64,000 nt of DNA. Origin: Paraphoma chrysanthemicola. Taxonomy: Eukaryota; Ascomycota; Dothideomycetes; Pleosporales; Phaeosphaeriaceae. Made by a program: the position numbers and the translations under genes. Shown piece by piece: positions 32,931-43,698 of the stretch; the stretch's first letter is position 1, and every line of letters starts with the position of its first letter. The stretch spans positions 930,001 to 994,000 of the forward strand of contig JAGMWG010000007.1 of the NCBI GenBank assembly GCA_020744225.1, read 5' to 3'. The notes below the pieces were generated by a model. It had not been told where the DNA came from, did not search any database, and was given only the letters and a program-made list of their open reading frames with translations.

Positions 32931-34578
32931 TCAAACCTGTCGGAATGCTACTTCCTCTGGTAATCTGAAACTAGCGCAGAACATGCGCTTCTTGGGCGCG
33001 ACGTCGCGCACGTCGTGAATGTACACATCAGGCGTCTCCGGTGTGATGGTGCACTGCAATTGCCGTGAAATTTCCTCGCAAATCTCCTTGGTCTCTGCGA
33101 CGTTGTCGTCGCTCTTGGTGCTGAAGCAATGGACGTGGATCATGGGGAGTTTGTGCTCCGTGTGTGGTGCAAGGAGCTTCTTGATCTCGTCTGCAGGCAT
33201 ACCCGGAACATTCGAGTATAGCCCGATGAAAGACGGGAGGAATGTAATGGCGCTTGCGGGGAGGTTCATGACGTAGTGGGAGAAGATGCGCGGTTGAATC
33301 AATGTCCTATCTGGCCCAGGTCTTTGCGCCGCTGGCACGCTCCTCGAGCTCTTGGTCTTGGGGAAGATGTCAACGGAGTGGTTGCTCTGCAGCAGGTCTA
33401 TGGCTGACTGCCTGATGAACGCCGCACCGTCAGTGTTGTATGATTGTACAAAGTCGCCCACCTTGTTGATCTTGATGTTATCAACGAGCGAGTTGTAGCT
33501 TTCTGGATTGAGGTCGTTCGCCCAGACAAAGCACTTCTTCTTGCCTGCCGGTACAGCAAATGGCCCAACACCACCCATGACGTCGCAGATTGCCTCGCCT
33601 TCCTTGAACATGCTGCATAGGCGCTCGTGTTCGGTGTGAAGTCGTGTGTTCCAGTAGACCTTTGCAAAGTCGAACTTGAATGTGCAGCCCTGCTCGCGCA
33701 GCTCGACATTCATGTCGTCTGGGCCATGGAGCACCTCGTACTGAAAAGTGCGAAATGCATTCTCCGTCCCAACGTTGTCCAGCTTGTTGATGACGGTGCG
33801 CACCATAGGGTTCTTGTCGGCAAGGACGGCCGCTATGAGGTACTTGTATGGCCAGTAGCGCTCGCGCAGATTCAGGTGGGCGACATGTCCAGCCAGTGCA
33901 AAGCCCTGTGGTATTTCGTCGTCGTGCTTATTCTCTGGCGGCGGTATTATGGCGCTCGTAATCTCGGAGTATGTGAAGAAGTCGTAGTCGAGGTGTAGCT
34001 GGAAGGGAATGACGCCGAGCGTGCCATCCTGTTCGAGGTCGCGCAGCTTAGGGCTCCAGGTGGTGCGATCTGCCTGCCGTTCAGACTCAGCATTTCAATG
34101 CGATGGACGCAGCTCCAGACTCACCGTTGTGTACGACCTCTGGACGCAGCACCAAGCATTTCACGCCCTTTTGCGCGCGATCTGTGTCCGGGTCGGGTCG
34201 AATTGGGTCTACGCGATTGTTGGGCAGAGTGTCTTTGCTGGCCGTAAGATCTTTTCTGCATCTCGAAATATTCTTGGGATTGAAGATGCGCGCGGCCGAG
34301 GTGGGGATGGTCTTGTGGAAGAACTCGCGGTCCAGCACGCTCATGGCGCGATTAACAGGCGCGGCAAACATGTCGTTTGTGGACATGGAGACGGTGTCGA
34401 CCTGTGGTGAGAATCGCGGTGCGGCCGTTGTGGTCGTGGGACTTTTCTTCGAGGCTATGACGCAGGGCAAGACTTTGAAGATCCAGGTATCAGCAATGAA
34501 TCGCGTCTACCCACGCCTGAGGCTGCGGGTATATAGAGTATATGTAGTATTTACTATTCTGACGGCTGTCAAAAACAT
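32931..34578 (-). CDS. TRM5: tRNA (guanine-37-N1)-methyltransferase
   Basis: Methylates N1 of G37 next to the anticodon, using S-adenosylmethionine, which prevents frameshifting. It acts in cytosol/nucleus and mitochondria. The core runs from MSTNDMFAAPVNRAMSVLD (internal ATG at 34386) through the Trm5 N-terminal region. The Rossmann-type SAM site follows, with DVMGGVGPFAVPAG, WANDLNPESYNSLVDNI and the motif HYVMNLPASAITFL (MNLP, the Trm5 counterpart of NPPY). Exons are 34578-34515, 34472-34125 and 34069-32931, 516 aa in all. The first exon is my proposal. It uses a 42-nt GTGGGT..AAAG intron to join a presequence (MFLTAVRIVNTTYTLYTRS), rich in Arg, Thr and Ser and free of acids, to the open frame upstream of MSTND. 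Without it the protein is 430 aa and cytosolic. Both forms may be made. Confidence 0.93.
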
Positions 34579-34884
34579 GTTCACCGCGGTCTGACTCTTT
34601 TCCACGAGGGGTCCATGTGCGTCAGGGTCCTCGTGCTGCTGGGATGACCCTAGCGGCCGCATGAGCGGTTGGCGACAAGGATCGCGTAACTAATCTCGAG
34701 AAGTTGGATCCGCGACTCACAACATTACACACAACACCGAGCACACACGCCCCTTGGACCGCTGAGCCTCGCTGGGACGCCGCACACGTGCCATGAGACT
34801 CCGCGCATGATCGCAGCAATCGCTTGAGGCGCGCATCCGCCGCTTTCCCCTACACACAACCACGAACACACACCTCGCAGCACC
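34579..34884. promoter_or_regulatory. Short divergent promoter, TRM5 / kinesin-3
   Basis: 306 bp between the TRM5 presequence ATG (minus) and the kinesin ATG at 34885 (plus). Both genes must be driven from here. It contains a GCGGCCGC palindrome near 34652 and CACAC-rich leader sequence before the kinesin start. No TATA box is evident, as is usual for housekeeping genes. Confidence 0.6.
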
Positions 34885-37800
34885 ATGTCGTCCGGGGGCA
34901 ACATTAAGGTGGTGGTGCGATGCAGGCCCTTCAACGGGCGAGGTACGGTGTGCATGCCGGGGGAGGAGAACCGGGGCTAACAGGAGCCAGAAATCGACCG
35001 CCGGGCACAATGTATTGTGCAGATGAAGGGCGACCAGACCATCATCAAGCCTCCGACCAACGCAGACGTCAAGGGGAAGGCTGCCAAAGCTGCTCTTGAG
35101 GGCACCAAGACGTTTGCGTTTGACAAGTCGTATTGGTCATTTGACAAGAAAGACCCCAACTATGCCGGCCAGGACAATCTGCACGAGGATCTGGGCAAGC
35201 CGCTGCTCGATAATGCCTTCCAGGGCTACAACAACTGCATTTTCGCATATGGCCAGACGGGCTCGGGAAAGTCATACTCGATGATGGGTTATGGACAGGA
35301 ATACGGAATCATCCCCAAGATTTGTCAGGACATGTTTGAGCGCATCAAGAGCATGCAGGCAGACAAGAACCTGAGCTTCACTGTGGAAGTTTCGTACTTG
35401 GAAATCTACAACGAACGCGTGCGCGATCTCTTGAACCCCTCGAATAAAGGCAACCTCCGAGTGCGCGAGCATCCTTCAACAGGACCATATGTGGAAGATT
35501 TGGCCAAGTTGGTGGTGCAGTCGTTTCCGGAGATTGAGAACTTGATGGACGAAGGAAACAAGGCCCGTACCGTCGCCGCCACCAACATGAACGAAACCTC
35601 CTCGCGATCACACGCCGTCTTTACCTTGACTCTTACACAGAAGCGACGCGATGTCGAGACAAGCATGAGCGGGGAGAGGGTGGCCAAGATTAGTCTCGTG
35701 GATCTGGCTGGTTCAGAGAGAGCTACATCTACAGGAGCCACTGGCGCGCGTCTGAAGGAGGGTGCCGAGATCAACAGATCACTCTCCACGCTTGGTCGTG
35801 TCATTGCAGCACTGGCGGACATGTCGGGTGGGAAGAAGAAAACACAAGTGCCATACCGAGACTCCATCTTGACATGGCTGCTGAAGGACTCCTTGGGTGG
35901 GAACAGCATGACGGCCATGATTGCTGCCATTTCGCCAGCCGACATCAATTTTGAGGAGACGCTGTCAACTCTTCGCTATGCTGACTCGGCCAAACGCATC
36001 AAGAATCACGCCGTCGTCAACGAGGATCCGAATGCGCGAATGATTAGGGAACTGAAGGAGGAACTTGCGAAGCTGCGGTCACAACTTGGCGGTCCTTCAG
36101 GAGCTGGCGGAGGTATACCCGAGGAACAATATGCACCCGACACTCCTCTGGACAAGCAAATAGTATCGATCACACAAGAAGATGGTACGGTTAAGAAAGT
36201 GTCAAAAGCCGAGATCGTGGAACAACTCAACCAGTCGGAGAAGCTGTATCAGGATCTGAATCAAACGTGGGAAGAGAAGCTTGCAAAGACTGAAGAGATT
36301 CACAAAGAGCGTGAGGCTGCCTTGGAAGAGCTGGGTATTAGCATCGAGAAGGGCTTCGTTGGCCTCTCAACGCCGAAGAACATGCCCCATTTGGTCAACT
36401 TGAGCGATGATCCGCTCTTGACAGAGTGCTTGGTGTACAATCTGAAGCCAGGGACAACGACTGTAGGCAATTCCGACGTCGAAGGCCAGACCGCGCAAAT
36501 CCGCCTGAATGGATCTCAAATTCTGGCCGATCACTGCAACTTTGAGAATGTGGACGGCAAAGTCACGGTAATACCAAAAGAGACTGCAAGCGTGATGGTC
36601 AACGGCGTGCGCATTAACAAGCCGAGGGTTCTCAAGAGTGGCCATCGCATCATCCTCGGCGACTTCCACATCTTCCGCTTCAACAATCCGCAGGAGGCAA
36701 GAGCTGAGCGCGCAGAGGTAGTTGGAAGCAGCTTACTTCGTCACTCGGTAACGCCAAGTCAACTAAACTCTCCTTCACCGGCACCACGGCCAGGTCATGA
36801 TCGGTCGTTCAGCACAATCAGCATAGCAAACTCAGATTTCGATATTGACAGTCCAAGAGCTAGCTCACCTGCACTGTGGCAACGTGGACGAGAATCTGAG
36901 TTCTCGTATGCACGGCGAGAAGCTCTCACAGTGCTAGTCGGATCGGACAAGCGCGTTGAAGACCTCGCCGACGAAGAGTTTGATGCGCTGTTTGAAGATC
37001 TCAATCGTCTCCGTGAAATTCGGAAACGTCCAGAGAGCCGTATCTGGCAGAACGACGATGACATGGAATCGACCTCTTCATACCCCGTAAGGGAGAAGTA
37101 TGCATCAGGCGGCACCTTGGATAACTTTTCACTGGACACAGCCCTCACGATGCCCTCCACACCTCAGCATGAAGGCAGCGAGAAGATGCAGGAGATGCGG
37201 GATGACATGCAAGAAAGAATCGATCAGCAGAAGGAAGACTACCAAGCGAAGTTGAAAGCCGACGCTGAGGCGAAGGTGGAGCTGGAAGAACTTCGTGCTG
37301 CGAAAGTGGAAATGGAGAAGCAGATGAAGGAGCAGAAAGAGACGTACGAGCGGCAGCTGAAAGAGCTTGGGCACGAGTCAGCCACTGAAGCAAGTGAAGC
37401 TCCTGCGACCGAGGAGCAAGACGAAAGGAGGCTCGAACTTACCAAGAAGGTGTTTCAGCACTGGCGGCACCGCAAGTACGTCACCATGGCTGAGACCATC
37501 CTGCAGAATGCTGCGACTCTCAAGGAGGCTCAAATAATGAGCCAGCAAATGGGCAAGCGGGTCGTCTTCCAATTTTGCATCGTTGATGTTGGCCACTGTG
37601 TTCCGTCTTCATACGACCTGGTCAACATGGGCATACCTGGCGAAGAAGACGATTGTCTCGAAAGCGCAACCAAGCCATGTGTCGGTGTACGTGTCATCGA
37701 CTTTAGAAATGAGGTTGTCCATCTGTGGTCCCTGCAGAAGCTACGCCAGCGAGTGCGAAGGATGCATCAGATCAATCAGTACATGAATCGGCCAGAATAC

Positions 37801-39777
37801 CTACAGCACTTCAATCCGGAGTCGCCCTTCTCAGAGCCATGTATGCCGGAATTTTCGCGCATTGGCGATGTGGATGTCCCACTTGCAGCCGTGTTTGAAT
37901 CGAGAGTACGAGATTTCAGTCTCGATGTCATCTCACCATACACAGCAAACCCTATAGGCATCATTCGACTATCCCTAGAACCTTCCTCTGCTGAGGCCCC
38001 TTCGACTACCTTGAAGTTCAACGTCGGTATGCACGAATTTGTTGGCTTTCCAGAACGTGAGGGCACAAAGGTGCATGCGGTTCTCTTTCTACCTGGAATT
38101 TCAGACGAGAGTGGCGCAACGACTACAACGTGGATCACCGACTTTGACGAAGGACCGGTGCGTTTTGAGAGTATGCACAGCATGAGCGTACCATACCCGA
38201 GCCCACGCGATATCTCCCTTCGAGTGTCCATCTTTGCAAAGGTCTCCGAAATACATCTCGACAAACTCCTTAGTTGGGACGACATGCGTGATACCGCAGA
38301 CAAGCCAAAAGAGAAGCGGCGGAACGCACGTTTACCGGAGTCAGAGTTTTATACTGAGGACACGCATGACATATTTTCACGCATCCAGATCCATGAGATC
38401 ACAGATGATGGGACGTATCAACCGGTTGATGTCACTCAAAGCAGCATCATGGACGCTGGTGTGTATCAATTGCATCAGGGCTTGGCTCGCCGCATAGTGG
38501 TCAACCTCACACACACTTCTGGCGACACACTGCAATGGCAGAACGTTAGCTCAATGCGCATGGGTCGAATTCGTCTGGTAGACTCAGCAGGCAACTCACC
38601 GAGTATGGGATCACCCGTCAAGGAAGTCCCCATTGATCTTGTGGCGCCACCCATCGTGCGGGATCACGCTGATGGTACCTCGAACGTGAAGTTTGTCGGT
38701 CGCTGGGACAGTACTGCGCACGGCTCACTTCTCCTGGATCGTGCGACGCAAGAAGGGTATCGTGTCCAGGCAACCTTACTCTTCGACGTCATATCAGCCA
38801 AAATCGTTCAGCCCATGGTCTTCTCCCTCGACCTAGGCATGCAAATCCGTAGCCGCACCTTTGTCCGCCAAACCTCCCTCTTCTCCCTCGCCACACTCTG
38901 GAACCCCATCAAAATCGTCCATTCGACCGTCGGCATCTTCAACATCGCCATCCGCCCAACCTCCGTCAAACGCGCCACCGACCTCTGGCGCATGAACACG
39001 CGCGACGACTACATCAAAGGCGAAGAACAACTCGCCGGCTGGGTACCCCGCGGCGTCTCTCTAGTGCGCGACTTCATCGCCATTGAAAAGCGGCGTCGTC
39101 GCATCGCCGAAATAGAAACCGCACGCTCCGTCCTATCCTCGAAAGCCCTCCAAATCACAAACTTCGCCTCCACCCCCAACACCGATCTCTCCGACGCGCA
39201 AAAAGCCCTCCTCGAACGCATGATCACCCTCTGGCAAACCAAAAAAGGCCCCGCAGAAATCATCCTCAACCCCACAAACCTCGAACCCCCCTCCAACGGC
39301 GCGGCGTTTGCGCCACGCTCGCCCTCGCCTGCACCAGTCCCGAAACCGAGTCTCCAAGCTACGGTTCGGTTTGTGAGCAAGAACCCAAATTTGATGAAAT
39401 CTTCGTTCTTGTTGACGCCGGATCCGACGAATACACGCTGGATCAGGCGCTTCGTCGAGCTCCGCAAACCGTATCTGCACATCTACTCCACCGACGGAGA
39501 TGAAATCAACGCGGTAAATATATCTACAGCGAGAGTAGATCACTCGCCGCAGATTGCGCGGTTGATGAATGGAAGCGGTGGAGTGAATGGTCATTCTGGC
39601 ACTGCAGGAGTTGGTGGGGGAGGGGCAGGAGGAGGCAATAAAGACACGATATTCGCAGTGTTTGCGAAGCGGAATACGTATATTTTCCGCGCGAGAAGTG
39701 AGAGGGAGAAGATTGAGTGGATTCTCAGGCTGGATCAGAGTTACTTTTCGAGTGAGGGGAGCGAGGAGAGTGCGTGA
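34885..39777 (+). CDS. UncA: Kinesin-3 motor, Unc104/KIF1 type
   Basis: Plus-end-directed microtubule motor that carries vesicles and early endosomes along hyphae. A short first exon (34885-34942, MSSGGNIKVVVRCRPFNGR) is spliced to one long exon (34991-39777), giving 1614 aa, typical for the family. In order: the motor domain at residues ~5-370, with P-loop GQTGSGKS near 107-114, switch I NETSSRSH, switch II DLAGSER and YRDSILTWLLKDSLGG; a short neck coil; an FHA domain at ~480-580 (TTVGNSDVEGQTAQIRLNG, ILGDFHIFRF); coiled coil at ~750-820; the KIF1B/DUF3694 region; and a C-terminal PH domain (~1500-1610) that binds phosphoinositides. The PH domain carries a Gly-rich insertion. It shares a promoter region with TRM5. 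The gene name follows Aspergillus usage. Confidence 0.95.
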
Positions 39778-40320
39778 TCATCTACCACGCATCAGAAGGA
39801 GGGAGGGGTGGGATGGGGCGACGAGGGGATATGTTTTCTTGTATCTATGCAGTCGCTTTGGATGTGATGAAAGAGGTGGGGTACGAAATGTGGATGAAGT
39901 TGAAGTCGGAGCGAGCGATGTTTTTTTTTTCTTATGTCATGCATCGAGGCAGGCGGCGTTTTAGATCTTGATTGCAGCACCGGGTGGAGGTTGGATTTTT
40001 TCCTTGAATACCCAGAGCACGATATCTGTCTGCTCGTTTGGCGATGTAGTTTGTTACGAAATGCAGTCAGTCCAGACCCATATCCTACTGATCGACATAT
40101 TTTGACGAGTGCACGCAAAGGAGTTTAAGGTTTCAGTGCATTTTTACATGAAGTTTGTTATCGTACTACTAACATCGCTTTTTGCGTGTCTGAACACTAT
40201 ATATACGACGATCTTGCTGTTTCAACGCCGAATTCTCCAGACTATATCCGCCCTCAGTAACGCCGGTATGTAACGTCGCACGATTAATACACATTATGTA
40301 TGCCTCCAGCCAGTCTATGC
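39778..40320. other. Intergenic between convergent genes
   Basis: 543 bp between the kinesin and RAD17 stop codons. Shared 3' region, with an A/T-run near 39920 and 40130-40210. Nothing else recognised. Confidence 0.45.
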
Positions 40321-42924
40321 TCAATCTTCGATATCATCATCGCTAAGCATAAGACTTGCACCCTTCTCTACAAGACCCGGTATAGCCGATTCTTCTTGTT
40401 CAGCTTTGACGGCAATTTTTGCGCGCTTCTTCTTCGGCGTACCAGCAGGCTTGTCAGTGGACCACTGTTCTTGTTCACCAACGCCCATGTCTTGCGTGTC
40501 TTCTTCGTCATCCTCTTCTGCACCGCCGCCTGTGACGCCAGTGCCTGTGAACGATGTGATTTTTTGAATGTCACGGATCGTCGCTGCGGTTGCGGGCGAG
40601 GGCATGCGAGCTTTGCGGAGGATGTTGACGAGGTAAGGGAGGCGTTCGAGCAGCATTTCAAAGCGTGCTGAGCCACCGCTTCCAAGCAGTATAGCCGGCG
40701 CCTCGTCATCTTGCGTCGAGTCCGCTTTTGTGGAGGCTGATTGCGACAAGGACGTATTCTTCCTCCATGTCTCTACCCCACCAGTCAGCAGAGCTGGTTG
40801 TGTTGCTTTACCGGAAGATGTGAAGAGCTCTCCGCGCTGCGCACGTCCAATCCACATCTCCAGCAGATCTCCGATTTCTTCTTGTTGTTTCCACAGGCGT
40901 AGGGATGCAGGGTAGTACATGACGTAAGCATTCCCTTTCGAAGCACCAGCGCTTGCTCCTTGACCTTTGGCCTTTATGCCCATGATTCCAGGCGGTGGTG
41001 CCAATCGCTTAACAGGGTTCGGTAGGTGGTACAGCAGACCACGTACACCTGTCTGGAAGCACATTTCATCTTGTCGCAGATTGTCTGCGCTTGTGCCCTG
41101 GAGGTTGCGTCGACCAGAACCTGCACCAAAGCGGTCTGGTGAGAGAAGATCGGCATCTGATAAAGCCTCTATACAGCCCTCGATCGAGTCCATGGTCTCC
41201 TCGCTGTCTGCCCCGCCACACGACAGCACGTAGTTCTCGTGCAACGCCGCAACGAATGTTTGTGTGTCGGTGCCAAGTTCGTCGATGAGCGTATCGACGT
41301 TCACTTCGGACGCTTTCGGTCTCCGTCGCTCTGGAAAGCAGTGAGGCGGTTGCGGAACAGGGGCATCTGCATTTTCAGGCAGTCTCTTGTTGTACACAAC
41401 CCTACCAACTGCGTGGAAGATTCCCAGAGTGCTTTCGCGCTGAGTTACCAGCTCGAGCGACTCCCGTTCCATCTTTGTGATTGGAACATCCTTCGATCCC
41501 TTCTTCTTCGCAAAGTTGACTTTTGCACCCCAGCCTTCGGCATCATCGCCTCGCAGGCAGAGAAACTCCAGCGAAGATGCGGCGCTGCGTATGTCTCCAA
41601 GCTCCGCAAGCCTTTGGATCACCTGAGGTCCGACTGTCATCTTGCGTCCCGACTTCCGGGCTTCCTTGACCACCATCAGATCCAGTGCTTTCGTCATGAA
41701 TGTGGCTGCGATGGGGTTGAACTCGATGACGGAAACACCAGGATGCGTCAGGATCTCAGGCCCAAGCAATCGGTGTGCGGTGAAGCTATCTGCGGCTGCC
41801 GTGTTTGTGGATAACAGCGTCTCGGATATTATCATTACGATGGGCGTCACTGACTGCTCAGTGTCAGTCTGCCCGGAAAAGTATGCCGTAGCTGAAGGTG
41901 TTGCGGCAGCAAGATAGTTGAGGACTGAAGATCGAAAGGACTGCACAGCCGAGGCTGCGCGAGCGAATGTATTTGGAAACTCTTCTACAAGCACCAGCTG
42001 CTTCTTCCTGCTACTCGGGGTGCTGGACACGGTTGGCTGACCAGCCGGGCCAGCTCCGTCGAAGGTGAGGCTGCCGAAAGTGCCAGCCCGCCCGACGAAG
42101 TCCTCGAACTGTGCAGTAGCCGAAACGAAGCCTTCAGACGTAGCAAGGGAGCTCGTGGGGTTCTTCCACTCATGCATGCTGATCCCGAGCTCTTTCGCAA
42201 GGAGTGCGATGGTCGTAGTCTTGCCACTGCCAGCCGCGCCCTTCAGAAGCAGCAGTCTCTTGCGGCCGCGGCCACTGTAGACTTCGGTGAGCCATGAGCG
42301 CACGTCTGCTACCTTCTTCTTGTGCACTGCCAGCTCCTCGAGCGTCACGGGGCCGTACTTTTCAGTCCACGGCCGCCTGTCAATAACGTCCTGACGAGGG
42401 GGCTGTGGGGGCGGAGGCGTGCTGCGTGCGCCGCTGGCTGTTCGCAGGAACTTCTGCCGTCCCTTTGCGCCATTGTCGCCTTCAGCAGACGCTCCAGGGT
42501 TGGCACGCTTGCGGACTGGGAGGGCCGCAGCAGGCTTCACGGGACGATCGTCGTCGTCGTCGTCGCTGTCGAAGATGTCATCGACGTCGACAAGCGGTGT
42601 GGCAGGCTTCTCGGGGCTCGGGGTAGGCTGGAGCGGCTGGGCTCGCGGCGCATTGCTGAAGAAGGAGGTGATGGCAGCATATTTCGGCTTGGGCTTCCCT
42701 GGCGATTTAGCTGGCGATTTCTGGGAAGACGGCGCCGATGCCGTGGGCGAGCCTGCACGTCTTGCCTGCGAACGGGCTGGTTTCGAGTCTCCACGGGCCC
42801 CGTTGGTGACGCTTAGCAGCGTTCCCCTCTTGGGCCGGCGTACTGGCGGTGAGTGCGATTCGGCGTCTTCAGAGTCGGACGAGAGCACTATCGGCTGCTT
42901 CCGCGCCGCCCGGGGCTTACCCAT
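40321..42924 (-). CDS. RAD17: Checkpoint clamp loader Rad17 (yeast Rad24)
   Basis: Nuclear AAA+ ATPase. With Rfc2-5 it loads the 9-1-1 clamp onto damaged DNA and so activates ATR-type checkpoint signalling. Single exon, 867 aa. Residues 1-180 are a disordered, basic and acidic tail that includes DDIFDSDDDDDD near 114-126. The family entry motif RPWTEKYGP is at ~184-192, Walker A GAAGSGKTTT at ~229-238 and the hallmark Walker B-like VLVEEFPNTF further on, followed by the lid and C-terminal helical region (GIFHAVGRVVYNK). The C-terminus is acidic (LSDDDIED), as in Rad17 proteins where it contacts the 9-1-1 clamp. A PIP-box-like AAITSFFS lies near residue 83. It is transcribed divergently from the coiled-coil gene at 43699. 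Confidence 0.93.
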   Translation of the reverse strand: MGKPRAARKQPIVLSSDSEDAESHSPPVRRPKRGTLLSVTNGARGDSKPARSQARRAGSPTASAPSSQKSPAKSPGKPKPKYAAITSFFSNAPRAQPLQPTPSPEKPATPLVDVDDIFDSDDDDDDRPVKPAAALPVRKRANPGASAEGDNGAKGRQKFLRTASGARSTPPPPQPPRQDVIDRRPWTEKYGPVTLEELAVHKKKVADVRSWLTEVYSGRGRKRLLLLKGAAGSGKTTTIALLAKELGISMHEWKNPTSSLATSEGFVSATAQFEDFVGRAGTFGSLTFDGAGPAGQPTVSSTPSSRKKQLVLVEEFPNTFARAASAVQSFRSSVLNYLAAATPSATAYFSGQTDTEQSVTPIVMIISETLLSTNTAAADSFTAHRLLGPEILTHPGVSVIEFNPIAATFMTKALDLMVVKEARKSGRKMTVGPQVIQRLAELGDIRSAASSLEFLCLRGDDAEGWGAKVNFAKKKGSKDVPITKMERESLELVTQRESTLGIFHAVGRVVYNKRLPENADAPVPQPPHCFPERRRPKASEVNVDTLIDELGTDTQTFVAALHENYVLSCGGADSEETMDSIEGCIEALSDADLLSPDRFGAGSGRRNLQGTSADNLRQDEMCFQTGVRGLLYHLPNPVKRLAPPPGIMGIKAKGQGASAGASKGNAYVMYYPASLRLWKQQEEIGDLLEMWIGRAQRGELFTSSGKATQPALLTGGVETWRKNTSLSQSASTKADSTQDDEAPAILLGSGGSARFEMLLERLPYLVNILRKARMPSPATAATIRDIQKITSFTGTGVTGGGAEEDDEEDTQDMGVGEQEQWSTDKPAGTPKKKRAKIAVKAEQEESAIPGLVEKGASLMLSDDDIED

Positions 42925-43698
42925 CCCACCCCGATTTCAGTGGCCTGGGCAGTGCTCCGCGGGATGTGGTCATATTCGAGCGTGCAGCCAGTGGTCGTCG
43001 CGAACGTGTGCAGTGGTGTCGTGCATCGACAGCTGCCCCAAACGAGCAGCCGGTTCGCGCACGTGACCCATCGATCGCGCTAGCACATGTGCTCGGACCG
43101 TGCCAGAGAGCTCACCGCTCCACGGTGTCTTCCCGCCGCTAATGCAGCCCCCGAGGCTGATGTATGCATGTCTGACGTCGCACGAATCGGAGAACGACAC
43201 AACAGAGCTGCTGCATACGCAAATTTCAACCGCGGACACGAAATTGTCGCGTGTACAACCGTCTGCTGTCCATCGAGCATCGTCTAGCTTCACTCTGTTC
43301 TATAACTCCGACTCCGTTCAGTCAATGCTTCTATACTGGCTCCCGCGTGGCTTCGCCTTCTAATGATGAAGCGAGCGCTGCAACTGAGTACTGTACACGT
43401 GCGGCAAGGCTGTAGCCTTGGGCGGAGGCGTCTCATACTCCCGGCGCATAGATTACTAGGCGCACCCTTCGATGTGCTGGCAATCCCTGCTGGCGTCCCA
43501 TTGGACAAAACTTATGCACAGCTGCATGAAGTCTTCCTTATAGCGGAACTTGTGCGTGCTTGTTGTTCTCTCGTCGTTGGGCCACGTCTCGTCCGTCGTC
43601 GTCGTGATCCATTGACGTCTTCTGCGAATGGCACGTAGTTCACTGATTACCTCTGGTGTCTCTCCAGATTCATAGAAAAGACCACAGTAATTGCCATC
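42925..43698. other. Divergent promoter region, RAD17 / coiled-coil gene
   Basis: 774 bp between two divergent start codons. Holds both promoters and leaders. No additional gene or clear element recognised. Confidence 0.45.
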
